11,341 bases of DNA, taken from Caryophanales bacterium (lineage in GTDB: Bacteria; Bacillota; Bacilli; Alicyclobacillales; SLC66). The position numbers and the translations under genes are program-made. This document shows, in pieces, positions 1-7,036 of this stretch (position 1 is its first letter; each line of letters starts with the position of its first letter). The DNA is taken from assembly GCA_027341705.1 (NCBI GenBank), contig DAIELO010000018.1:1-11341 (forward strand), written 5' to 3'. The notes below the pieces were generated by a model. The model had not been told where the DNA came from. It saw nothing but the letters and a program-made list of their open reading frames with translations, and made no database searches.

Positions 1-1224
1 TTTGCAGCGATTGCTGCAGGTCAACAAGGAACACGTGTGATTTTATTAGAAAAAGGAGATCGATTGGGCAAAAAATTACTCATATCTGGTGGGGGTAGAT
101 GCAATGTCACGAATTCTCAAGGCACCGCTCATTTAATTGAAAATACTCCTGGTAACGGACGATTTTTACATAGTGTGTACGCTAAGTGGTCTAATCAAGA
201 AATTATTAATTTCTTTACCACTCGCGGTGTGCAATTGGTGGAGGAAGACCATGGCCGTTTGTTTCCTGCCACGCATAAGGCAATGACGATATTACAAACT
301 TTAATTGATGAAATGAATCATTTGGGAGTAGAGGTTCGATTAAATAATCCTGTTCGACAAATATTGTTTGAGCAGGGGAAATTCATGGGTCTGAACACTG
401 ATCAGGGGATCTTGCATGCAAAAGCGGTAGTGATTGCGACGGGAGGCATCACGGCACAAGCAACTGGTTCAACTGGAGATGGCTATCGGTTTGCGAAATC
501 GGTTGGTCATCGGATTGTTGCGCCATATCCTACGTCAGTACCGATTATATCTAGTGATTTGCGTATCACCGCTCATCTATTGCAAGGAATTGCAGTACGA
601 GACGTGGATGTAAAATTAATAGCTAGGCACAAAAAGGTATTAGCTGATGAAGAAGGGGATTTGCTTTTTACGCATTTTGGGATTTCAGGGCCGGTGGCGC
701 TTAGACTTAGTCAATACTTGGTTAAGGAACGCCTGCAACATCCAGAGGATAGATGTTTCATTCAGATTGATTTTGTACCGGCGAAACCAATTAATGAGTT
801 GAAAAACGATATCCAAGAAGCCGCTTCCCATCAGCCGAAAAAATTAGTGAAGCAAATTGTTAAAGCATATGTTCCAGAAAGACTTGCAGAGGTGCTAACA
901 AAAGAGGTGGGCTTGGAGGACCAACGCGCGCTAGATTGTGTGCCAACAGACTGGGAGTTACTAGCGTTGCAAATCAAACGCTGGCGAATAGAAGTTGATG
1001 GCACGTTGGGTATTGATCGTGCTTTTGTTACAGGCGGCGGGGTGGATTTAAAAGGGATTGAACCGCACACACTGGCGTCAAAGTACGTTAGGGGAATGTA
1101 TTTTGCAGGAGAATTACTGGACCTACATGCACATACCGGCGGATACAATATTACTGCTGCATTTTCCACTGGGTATGTGGCAGGGAGTAGTGCTGCATCG
1201 TATGTAGATGAAAGCGAGGAGTAA
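1..1224 (+). CDS. HI0933/BaiN-family FAD-dependent oxidoreductase, 5'-truncated
   Basis: The reading frame is open from base 1, so the start lies before the window; 407 residues are visible and only about 10-15 (the first strand and GxGxxG loop of the FAD-binding Rossmann fold) should be missing. The first visible residues (FAAIAAGQQGTRVILLEKGD) are the helix and second strand of that fold. Further family marks are ISGGGRCNVTNS (bases 82-117), ATGG then TGSTGDGYRFAKSVGH in the middle, HFGISGP, and near the C-terminus TGGGVDLKGI and FAGELLDLHAHTGGYN, which closes the FAD site. The family (Pfam HI0933-like; YhiN, B. subtilis YtfP) is widespread but mostly of unknown function; one clostridial member, BaiN, has been linked to reduction of bile-acid intermediates, which should not be transferred here. 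A GTG at base 37 is internal to the fold and is not the true start. folB follows after 3 bases, with its SD inside the last codons of this gene. Confidence 0.93.
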   Translation, partial: FAAIAAGQQGTRVILLEKGDRLGKKLLISGGGRCNVTNSQGTAHLIENTPGNGRFLHSVYAKWSNQEIINFFTTRGVQLVEEDHGRLFPATHKAMTILQTLIDEMNHLGVEVRLNNPVRQILFEQGKFMGLNTDQGILHAKAVVIATGGITAQATGSTGDGYRFAKSVGHRIVAPYPTSVPIISSDLRITAHLLQGIAVRDVDVKLIARHKKVLADEEGDLLFTHFGISGPVALRLSQYLVKERLQHPEDRCFIQIDFVPAKPINELKNDIQEAASHQPKKLVKQIVKAYVPERLAEVLTKEVGLEDQRALDCVPTDWELLALQIKRWRIEVDGTLGIDRAFVTGGGVDLKGIEPHTLASKYVRGMYFAGELLDLHAHTGGYNITAAFSTGYVAGSSAASYVDESEE

Positions 1225-1227
1225 ATA

Positions 1228-1590
1228 ATGGATACCATTTTCTTGCAAAATATGAGTTTTTATGCGTATCACGGTGTTTATCCAGAAGAAAATAGGTTAG
1301 GGCAACGATTTTTGATTTCTCTTGAACTTGATTGTGATCTATCGCATGCTGGAAGACAAGATGATCTGACGCTATCAGTCGATTATGGGGAAGTGTATAA
1401 TATGACACGAGACATTGTGCAGGGCAGGGTCAGGAAGTTGTTAGAGGCCATTGCAGAAGAGCTTGCGGCTGTCGTGCTGGCGAAGTATCCTATCGTCACT
1501 GGCGTTAGGGTGAAGATTGAAAAGCCGGAAGCCCCGATTCCTGGTGTTTTTGGTTCTATGGGCGTTGTCCTAAAACGAGAAAGAGTGTAG
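1228..1590 (+). CDS. folB: Dihydroneopterin aldolase
   Basis: FolB converts 7,8-dihydroneopterin to 6-hydroxymethyl-7,8-dihydropterin and glycolaldehyde in cytoplasmic folate synthesis. The 120-residue product has the usual length and aligns end to end with the family. Visible marks are FYAYHGVYPEEN (residues 11-22) with the conserved Glu21, LGQRF (24-28), the active-site Tyr53 in DYGEV, Glu73 in LLEA (pterin anchor), and catalytic Lys99 in KPEAPIPG. By family knowledge it forms an octamer of two stacked tetrameric rings. The ATG follows an SD (GAGGAG) that overlaps the end of the upstream flavoprotein gene, 3 bases away. In many Bacilli folB lies between folP and folK; neither is in this window, so here the gene is separated from the rest of the pathway. 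No catalytic residue appears lost. Confidence 0.95.
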   Translation: MDTIFLQNMSFYAYHGVYPEENRLGQRFLISLELDCDLSHAGRQDDLTLSVDYGEVYNMTRDIVQGRVRKLLEAIAEELAAVVLAKYPIVTGVRVKIEKPEAPIPGVFGSMGVVLKRERV

Positions 1591-1598
1591 GAGAATCA

Positions 1599-2102
1599 AT
1601 GATGGAAGCAAAAAAAGTCAGTGAATCAAAGACATTTATGACGGATTTAGTTTTGCCGCCAGATGCTAATTCTTATGGTAATATTTTCGGGGGTCTCGTC
1701 ATGGCCTACGTCGATAAAATTGCCAGTATTACCTCCATGCGCCATTGCCGGAAACCTGTGGTTACGGCATCTACGGACAGTGTGGATTTCTTAGCTCCAA
1801 TCAAGGTGGGGGATACGATCCAATTGGAGGCCTTTGTCTCTTGGACTCACCATACCTCGATGGAGATATTTGTTAAAATAGAATCTGAGAACTTGATGAC
1901 AGGCGTTAAGCGCTTAACAGGTACCTCTTATTTAACATTTGTTGCGATCGATGAACACGGTAGGCCAGTTGAGGTGCCTGCGATTATCCCAGAAACAGAT
2001 GAAGAAATATGGCACTATCAAAGTGCACCTGCCCGTAGGGAACAGCGATTGCAACGCAGGGCGGAAAGACTTCGATTTCCTTCCTCGCACAATGAGCTAT
2101 AA
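1599..2102 (+). CDS. Hotdog-fold acyl-CoA thioesterase (YkhA/YciA/BACH family)
   Basis: This is a cytoplasmic thioesterase predicted to hydrolyse acyl-CoA to free acid and CoA. It has the family's opening motif LPPDANSYGNIFGGLVMAYVD (about residues 19-39), containing the conserved Asn24 and the probable catalytic Asp39, followed by the hotdog core: TASTDSVDFLAPIKVGDTI, a strand with SWTHHTSMEIFVKIE, and TGTSYLTFVAID. The family commonly forms hexamers; chain-length preference cannot be read from the sequence. The start is ATGATG: the first ATG (1599) is 5 bases from the SD (GGAG, 1590-1593) and the second (1602) is 8 bases away, so initiation at 1602 is equally or more likely. The last 25 or so residues are a basic, Arg/Gln-rich tail (RREQRLQRRAERL) beyond the hotdog core. 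The gene follows folB by 8 bases. The stop codon overlaps a TATAAT box that may serve the next gene. Confidence 0.9.
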   Translation: MMEAKKVSESKTFMTDLVLPPDANSYGNIFGGLVMAYVDKIASITSMRHCRKPVVTASTDSVDFLAPIKVGDTIQLEAFVSWTHHTSMEIFVKIESENLMTGVKRLTGTSYLTFVAIDEHGRPVEVPAIIPETDEEIWHYQSAPARREQRLQRRAERLRFPSSHNEL

Positions 2103-2103
2103 T
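2098..2103 (+). promoter_or_regulatory. Candidate -10 box for the pseudokinase gene
   Basis: A perfect TATAAT overlaps the TAA stop of the thioesterase gene, 25 bases before the next start codon. No convincing -35 hexamer lies 16-18 bases upstream (the sequence there is ATTTCC or a one-base shift of it), and the extended -10 TG is absent. It may be a weak internal promoter or chance. Confidence 0.35.
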
Positions 2104-2112
2104 TCCGTATGC

Positions 2113-2122
2113 AAAGGTGGGG
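2113..2122 (+). promoter_or_regulatory. Shine-Dalgarno site that sets the pseudokinase start
   Basis: AAAGGTGGGG lies 6 bases before ATG 2129 and 9 before ATG 2132. An in-frame GTG at 2117 lies inside this site and so could not use it, which argues against the longer form. Confidence 0.65.
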
Positions 2123-2128
2123 AATGCC

Positions 2129-3421
2129 ATGATGGCATTAACTGAACGCTATGATGTGGAACACATCGACCCACTTTGTGACGGTTGGCAATTTGGACTG
2201 GGTGTTGATACAAGATTAAATCGTCAAGTACTGATTACGCTCATCCCTATTGCTGTTGCTGATCAACCGTGGTTTTTACAATGGTTGCAAAAAAGAAGTG
2301 TAGTGTCTCATCCGTATGTTGCAGAATTGCTCGATGGTGAACGAATCAATAAGTCCTTTTTGTGTGTTTTTGCTAGACCTGAAAAAGTGCAAATTGGATT
2401 GCCATCATTACATCGAAGCAAGATTTATGAATCTGCTGAGCAAATAATACAAGGAATTAAAGCGTTACAGCACCATCAAATTTATTTCTCTTTTAGTGCA
2501 GGACAAGTACTTTGGGATGGTGCGATTCCGCAAATGCTTGGCTTGCCTAATGACAATTCGCATGAGGATATAGCGGCAAAAGAAGACAGTTCGCTTTTGC
2601 TTGCTCACTATATCTTAAACTTATTGGAGTGGAATGAATCGTTTGAACGCGAGCATGATCATCCACTACCTGCCTATTTAAAGCCGGGATTACAAAGCTT
2701 AAAGGAATTTACGTATTCTAATGCAGATGGGTTAAGCGAATTATCGAAAATACTGGCCGTTTTGCAAATGGATGAGGAAAACTGGTTGACCACTTCGCAA
2801 ATGGAGGATACGTTCATTGAACAACTGCCTGAACCTAGTGTGAGGACAGTCACAGCATCGCCATTTCGTGGGTGGTTATTGTTAGCCGTTCTTATCATTG
2901 TAATTATGGTAGGTTTTATTTGGTGGTTTGGCCGTAGTACATCTTCGAATCTTATTAACAATCAGGGATTGCAGGTATCGATCAATCAACAACCAAAGAC
3001 GGGGAAATCTAATAAGTACATCATGCCTAACCTCACTAATGCTTCGATTCAAGATGCTTTGTTAAAATTAATGAGTCTCGGCGTAAAAAATAATCAAGAG
3101 CAAGTGATTACTCAATCAGTGAACACCACTAATGGCAAGATCATTTCAACGAATCCTCTCCCTAAGCACGTGCTTACCAAGAGGGAAAAAGTGGTTTTAG
3201 TAGTAGGTGTTTTACGTGGCGATCTGCTCGTTCCGGATTTAAATGGTCTTTCGCTTAGTAAAGCCACTCATCAATTAATGGCTGGCCACATTCATTATTC
3301 TTATACGTATAAGAATGCGCCACTACAGGATCAAGGTGAAGTGATCGCCCAATCTCCCCAATCTTACTCGATCGTGTCCAACAGCACGCCAGTGCAATTT
3401 GTGGTTGGTGCTCATTATTGA
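2129..3421 (+). CDS. Membrane pseudokinase with two extracellular PASTA domains (PrkC/PknB-like layout)
   Basis: A 430-residue protein with the order cytoplasmic kinase-like domain (about 1-225), linker, one membrane helix (about 248-268, rich in Leu/Ile/Val and ending in WWFGR), and two PASTA domains (about 297-363 and 365-430, starting IMPNLTNAS and LVPDLNGLS). The N-terminal part follows PknB-type kinases closely enough to align: ERYDVEHIDPL opens it, DTRLNRQVLITL matches DTRLxRxVAIKxL, SHPYVAELLD matches SHPNIVxxxD, and QVLWDG matches NILxDG. Every catalytic landmark is changed: no glycine-rich loop, the VAIK Lys is Thr37, HRD with its following Lys reads YFSFS (119-123), the metal-binding Asn is Gln126, and DFG reads MLG (136-138). 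The domain is also about 30 residues short. ATP phosphotransfer is therefore very unlikely. PASTA domains bind peptidoglycan fragments or lipid II in related proteins; a wall-sensing or scaffold role is inferred. ATG 2129 is preferred over GTG 2117 because of SD spacing. Confidence 0.85.
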   Translation: MMALTERYDVEHIDPLCDGWQFGLGVDTRLNRQVLITLIPIAVADQPWFLQWLQKRSVVSHPYVAELLDGERINKSFLCVFARPEKVQIGLPSLHRSKIYESAEQIIQGIKALQHHQIYFSFSAGQVLWDGAIPQMLGLPNDNSHEDIAAKEDSSLLLAHYILNLLEWNESFEREHDHPLPAYLKPGLQSLKEFTYSNADGLSELSKILAVLQMDEENWLTTSQMEDTFIEQLPEPSVRTVTASPFRGWLLLAVLIIVIMVGFIWWFGRSTSSNLINNQGLQVSINQQPKTGKSNKYIMPNLTNASIQDALLKLMSLGVKNNQEQVITQSVNTTNGKIISTNPLPKHVLTKREKVVLVVGVLRGDLLVPDLNGLSLSKATHQLMAGHIHYSYTYKNAPLQDQGEVIAQSPQSYSIVSNSTPVQFVVGAHY

Positions 3422-3439
3422 TTAATATTCATGAAAATA

Positions 3440-3446
3440 AAGGAGG
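3440..3446 (+). promoter_or_regulatory. Strong Shine-Dalgarno site for the thiolase gene
   Basis: AAGGAGG sits 8 bases before the GTG at 3455, which is in frame with the thiolase. An ATG at 3451 is closer but out of frame and closes after 16 codons, so the GTG is the true start. Confidence 0.75.
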
Positions 3447-3454
3447 AATTATGA

Positions 3455-4627
3455 GTGAGGGAAGTATATATTCTTGGTGGTGCCAGAACCCCTTTTGGTA
3501 GTTTTGGTGGCAGTTTAAAGGATGTTCCGGCGGAAGATTTGGCTGTTACAGCAAGTTTAGCGGCAATGTTCAGGGCAAATATAAGCAGCAAACAAATTGA
3601 TAATGTCGTGTTTGGAAATGTGATTCAGTCTTCTGCAAATGCAGCTTATTTTGCGCGGCATGTGGGGTTGCGCGCAGGAACACTAGAGTCAACTCCTGCG
3701 TTAACGGTCAATCGATTGTGTGGTTCTGGGCTACAAGCGGTCATTTCCGCAGCAGAATCTATTATGCTCGGATATAGTGAGATTGGTTTAGCTGGCGGCG
3801 CAGAAAACATGAGTCGCATTCCTTATTCGATGCATGCCTCTCGCTTTGGATTTGGATCAGGCGCACCAGTTGTCACTGATATGTTATGGGCTACATTAAA
3901 GGATGACCTAGCTGGTTGTAGCATGGGTGACACGGCGGAAAATCTCGCAGACAGTTATAACATCTCGCGACAAGAACAAGATGAATTTGCAATGGCTTCC
4001 CATTTGCGTGCCACCGCTTCTCGTGAACAATTTGCAGAAGAAATTACTGCTGTGACAATTTCATCAAAGCGCGGATCGGCTGAAATTGTATTGGATGAAC
4101 ACATTCGTCCCGCGACAACTATTGACAAATTAGCTTCACTCAAACCTTCATTTCGCCCAGATGGGACGGTAACTGCTGGCAATGCGAGTGGTATTAATGA
4201 TGGGGCAGCAGCATTAATTGTGGCAGGTAGCGATGCAGTACAAAACTACGGACTTCATCCCATTGCTAAAATTATAGGTTATGGGATTGCTGGGGTAGAT
4301 CCAACCCGCATGGGCATCGGGCCTGTGCCAGCGTTAGAAAAAGCATTCAAAAGGACAGGATTATCTATTTCGGAGATGGATGTCATTGAAATCAACGAAG
4401 CATTTGCTGCACAAACGCTTGCTGTTAAAAAGGTACTTGCCATTCCTGATGAAAAATTAAACCCACTTGGTGGGGCGATTGCACTCGGCCATCCAGTAGG
4501 GGCAAGTGGTGCTCGGTTGCTTGTAAGTGCGGCGTTACAACTGCAGCGTAATCACCTGCGTTATGCTGCGGTCTCGTTGTGTATCGGCGGTGGGCAAGGA
4601 ATTGCCATGATTATCGAACGAACTTAA
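3455..4627 (+). CDS. Thiolase (acetyl-CoA C-acetyltransferase type)
   Basis: A 390-residue cytoplasmic thiolase that should interconvert two acetyl-CoA with acetoacetyl-CoA plus CoA, or cleave longer 3-ketoacyl-CoA. Both thiolase halves are complete. The nucleophile is Cys89 in NRLCGSGLQAV; NEAFAAQ (Asn314) positions the catalytic water; GGAIALGHPVGASGARLL supplies His346; CIGGGQGIAMIIE supplies the acid/base Cys376. The N-terminus (VYILGGARTPFGSFGGSLKD) begins right at the GTG, as in homologues. Length and motif order match degradative and biosynthetic thiolases such as AtoB/PhaA/YhfS; substrate length cannot be told from sequence. No 3-hydroxyacyl-CoA dehydrogenase, CoA transferase or HMG-CoA synthase gene is in the window, so the pathway is open; the only other acyl-CoA enzyme nearby is the thioesterase two genes upstream. 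It follows the pseudokinase by 33 bases and no terminator hairpin is seen after it. Confidence 0.93.
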   Translation: MREVYILGGARTPFGSFGGSLKDVPAEDLAVTASLAAMFRANISSKQIDNVVFGNVIQSSANAAYFARHVGLRAGTLESTPALTVNRLCGSGLQAVISAAESIMLGYSEIGLAGGAENMSRIPYSMHASRFGFGSGAPVVTDMLWATLKDDLAGCSMGDTAENLADSYNISRQEQDEFAMASHLRATASREQFAEEITAVTISSKRGSAEIVLDEHIRPATTIDKLASLKPSFRPDGTVTAGNASGINDGAAALIVAGSDAVQNYGLHPIAKIIGYGIAGVDPTRMGIGPVPALEKAFKRTGLSISEMDVIEINEAFAAQTLAVKKVLAIPDEKLNPLGGAIALGHPVGASGARLLVSAALQLQRNHLRYAAVSLCIGGGQGIAMIIERT

Positions 4628-4629
4628 GG

Positions 4630-4659
4630 TTGACATGCCGTCGATGACTTACCCATAAT
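4630..4659 (+). promoter_or_regulatory. Sigma-A-type promoter for the secreted glucosaminidase
   Basis: A perfect -35 (TTGACA, 4630-4635) is separated by 18 bases from a -10 reading CATAAT (4654-4659, five of six consensus bases). Transcription would start near 4666, immediately before the SD GGAGGGG (4667-4673), giving an unusually short leader of about 18 bases before ATG 4684. Confidence 0.7.
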
Positions 4660-4683
4660 AGATGCTGGAGGGGATTTTCTAAC

Positions 4684-6969
4684 ATGATCCGACAGCGTCT
4701 ATTATTATTTTCACTTACTATGTTGATGGTTGTTACTATATGTCTTACACCGATAAGTGCCCAGGCTGCCACTGCATTTCAGCCGACTAATAATTATCGT
4801 GTATCATCACAAATGATACATAATACTGCAAGATTGGGTCATGTGTATTTGCTACCTTATTTGGCGACAGCACAAGTGAACAATAAGACGGTTACTATGT
4901 CTTTTTCAACGATGGCTGATGCGATGAAATGGGGTCAAGCGCACAATAACGCAGTGGTCATTAACATTAAGTCCGATCAGGTGATATATAGCAGTGTTAG
5001 TCAACCATACGCTGTTGAATATCTTCAGACCACTGGTAGCACAGCGATAGCACCAACCCAAAGTTACGCTACCTACGCTTTAGCAATTGCCGCAGCCTCT
5101 CAGTCTAGTAACGTCTCCTATGTGGTCAATTTAGTTACAGGGGCGGTATTGTGGTCCAATGTTCAAGGTAACTACGTAGTGCAAGGTAATTCTTCAAGTG
5201 CGCAATATCAATTTCTTGCAGACGCACTATCTGCTGCTGCAACGCAACCAACAACTAGCGTGGTGAATGTGGCAAGCGGACAAATAGTTTGGCATGCTGC
5301 ATATCAAGTTAATATCAATGGAAGTTTTTCTAAATCATTTTTTACACTATCTGACGCGCAAGCTTATGCAGTACAAAATGCGATGAGTGATGTGATTGAC
5401 AATTCAACAGGAACCGTTGTTTGGAGTAATATTCCTAATTATGACGTTTATCAAAATGGGATTTTGGTCAAACAATTTGCTTTAGAAAGTGACGCGATTG
5501 CGTATGCACAAGCATCCAGTAATACCACGGTGGTAGACATTTCCACTCAACAAACAGTGTATACGAATGCGCCTAGCTATACGGTTGAAGTAGGTACGCA
5601 AACTGAGAAGTCGTTTGTGGATGAGGCATCAGCGATTGCCTATGCAAAAACACTGAGTGGTGCGGTGGTCATTCAGATCAGTACGAATCAAGTGGTGTGG
5701 TCTTCTGTAGGACTTTATGGCGTGTATCGGTACTTGCAATTGGTGCGTTCATTTACAAGTGAACAAAGTGCTATTAGTTTTGCCAAGACATTGGATCATG
5801 TTCAGGTGATTAATACAAAGGCTAATCAAGTAGTGTATTCTAATTATCCTACGAATGTCACCTCTCCCAATGGGGATACATTTACAGTACAGAACAATAT
5901 GCTTATTGATCAGTGGGGTAAAGAAAATATTACTTGGGCACCTGCTCCTTCGTTTATGACTACAGGGCAAACTTATGTGACTGAGGATTATACTCATTGG
6001 TATGAGGTGGAATCTTCGGGAGATGTTTACGTGGGTAACTGGGAGAATCCATATCGCACAATGAATTTAATGACGCCTTCGAATTTGACGGCCAACCAGA
6101 TTAATTCATTTATTGCAAGTCACGCTGTGGGGAGTAGTGTTTTGCAAAATAAAGGTGCATATTTTATTGAAGCAGAGAAACAGTTTGGTGTGAATGCACA
6201 ATACCTGGTGGCACATGCCATCATTGAGTCTGGATGGGGAACTTCGAACTTCGCAAAAAACAGAGACAACCTATTTGGCTATGAGGCCTACACCAGTAAT
6301 CCAAATGCAGCGGCGACTTTTCGATCGATTGAGTATGACATCAATTTTGAGGCTTGGTTTGTACGCAACGATTACTTGAATAGTAATGGCTCGTTTTTTA
6401 ATGGACCCAACTTAGATGGGATGAACGTAGACTATGCGACAGATCCTTACTGGTCAAACAGCATTGCACGAATCATGTCCGAAATTGCATCTTACTCACC
6501 TAGTCTTGCTAATCAGCCGTTAATGCCTGAATTATCTACCCGAGTGGTGTTTCCTTACCCCCCTGGTGCCACTGGCAATGCAGTCAACAATATTGTGGTT
6601 TATTCGTCACCGAATGACGCTACGGCAACACCTCAAGTGGTGGGTAATATAGCAAAAGGATCGTCATTTCCTGTATTGGGTGATACACCTGGTTGGGATG
6701 AGGTAACACTTCCTAACAAACAGACGGGATTCGTAAATTGGAACCTGGTATCTCTTGAAAATGTTATGGAAGTAACTGGAATTAATTATGGTAGCACGCT
6801 TGGAATTCATGCGGCAACGGTATCGAGCAATAGTAATATTTTAGATTCGGTTTCCAATGGTGTGTACTTAGTTTTGATTAATAATGCTGGAAACGGGTGG
6901 GATTATGTAGTTGACGGAAATGGAAAAACAGGCTGGGTTAGCAATCAAAATGTAATGCAAATACATTGA
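4684..6969 (+). CDS. Secreted repeat-containing N-acetylglucosaminidase with SH3-like domains
   Basis: A 761-residue exported peptidoglycan hydrolase. Residues 1-28 are a Sec signal peptide (basic MIRQR, hydrophobic core, probable cleavage after SAQA). Residues about 55-390 hold about seven copies of a roughly 46-residue repeat (annotated separately). A linker with THWYEVESSG and NPYRTMNLMTPSNLTANQI precedes the glucosaminidase domain (about 484-610, LytD/endo-beta-N-acetylglucosaminidase family). There HAIIESGWGTSNFA carries the catalytic Glu515, followed by NRDNLFGYEAY and SIEYDINFEAWF. The family cleaves the GlcNAc-MurNAc linkage of the glycan chain. Two SH3-like domains follow (about 632-694, with GWDEVTLPNKQTGFVNW, and about 700-761, with GWDYVVDGNGKTGWVS), typical wall-binding modules. 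ATG 4684 is 10 bases after SD GGAGGGG and yields a complete signal peptide. It probably acts in wall remodelling or cell separation. The catalytic call is firm; the role of the repeats is unknown. Confidence 0.9.
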   Translation: MIRQRLLLFSLTMLMVVTICLTPISAQAATAFQPTNNYRVSSQMIHNTARLGHVYLLPYLATAQVNNKTVTMSFSTMADAMKWGQAHNNAVVINIKSDQVIYSSVSQPYAVEYLQTTGSTAIAPTQSYATYALAIAAASQSSNVSYVVNLVTGAVLWSNVQGNYVVQGNSSSAQYQFLADALSAAATQPTTSVVNVASGQIVWHAAYQVNINGSFSKSFFTLSDAQAYAVQNAMSDVIDNSTGTVVWSNIPNYDVYQNGILVKQFALESDAIAYAQASSNTTVVDISTQQTVYTNAPSYTVEVGTQTEKSFVDEASAIAYAKTLSGAVVIQISTNQVVWSSVGLYGVYRYLQLVRSFTSEQSAISFAKTLDHVQVINTKANQVVYSNYPTNVTSPNGDTFTVQNNMLIDQWGKENITWAPAPSFMTTGQTYVTEDYTHWYEVESSGDVYVGNWENPYRTMNLMTPSNLTANQINSFIASHAVGSSVLQNKGAYFIEAEKQFGVNAQYLVAHAIIESGWGTSNFAKNRDNLFGYEAYTSNPNAAATFRSIEYDINFEAWFVRNDYLNSNGSFFNGPNLDGMNVDYATDPYWSNSIARIMSEIASYSPSLANQPLMPELSTRVVFPYPPGATGNAVNNIVVYSSPNDATATPQVVGNIAKGSSFPVLGDTPGWDEVTLPNKQTGFVNWNLVSLENVMEVTGINYGSTLGIHAATVSSNSNILDSVSNGVYLVLINNAGNGWDYVVDGNGKTGWVSNQNVMQIH
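4846..5850 (+). repeat. Tandem protein repeat, about seven units of roughly 46 residues
   Basis: Within the glucosaminidase, units begin at Tyr residues 109, 164, 207, 253, 299 and 345, with a more divergent first unit from about 55. The last four starts are exactly 46 residues (138 bases) apart; earlier ones are 43-55 apart. Each unit reads roughly Y-x-V, 6-10 residues, then K/S-x-F, then D/S-A-I/Q-x-Y/F-A, then a VV/VI strand, then a closing VVWSN/VVYSN-like strand (VIYSS, VLWSN, IVWHA, VVWSN, TVYTN, VVWSS, VVYSN). DNA identity between units is low, so the array is old or under selection. Each unit looks like a small beta-alpha-beta module; I do not recognise the family. Confidence 0.8.
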
Positions 6970-6995
6970 TTGACGGTAGTGAATACAGTGGGCTG

Positions 6996-7004
6996 TGATA
7001 TAAT
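6996..7004 (+). promoter_or_regulatory. Extended -10 promoter for the envelope operon
   Basis: TGATATAAT combines a perfect TATAAT (6999-7004) with the TGn extension. No good -35 lies at 16-18 bases; TTGACG at 6970-6975 is 23 bases away, too far for normal spacing. Transcription would begin near 7011, 26 bases before ATG 7037. Confidence 0.65.
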
Positions 7005-7036
7005 GAATCGGAATTAATATAGGTCGAGGTGGAAAG

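Noticed and set aside
831..1408. Open frames on the minus strand opposite the flavoprotein and folB
   Set aside because: They have no SD, no recognisable protein features, and lie opposite two confidently identified genes.
2117..2128. GTG at 2117 as the pseudokinase start
   Set aside because: The codon is inside the SD itself and no other SD lies upstream at proper distance; ATG 2129/2132 fits and still includes the whole kinase-like domain.
2129..2805. Active Ser/Thr kinase
   Set aside because: The ATP-binding Lys, the HRD Asp and the DFG Asp are all replaced, so phosphotransfer is not credible.
2674..2961. Minus-strand open frame opposite the pseudokinase
   Set aside because: It mirrors the membrane and linker region of a well-supported gene, with low-complexity translation and no start signal.
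6970..6975. TTGACG as the -35 of the envelope operon promoter
   Set aside because: It is 23 bases from the TATAAT box, outside normal spacing; the extended -10 explains the promoter better.
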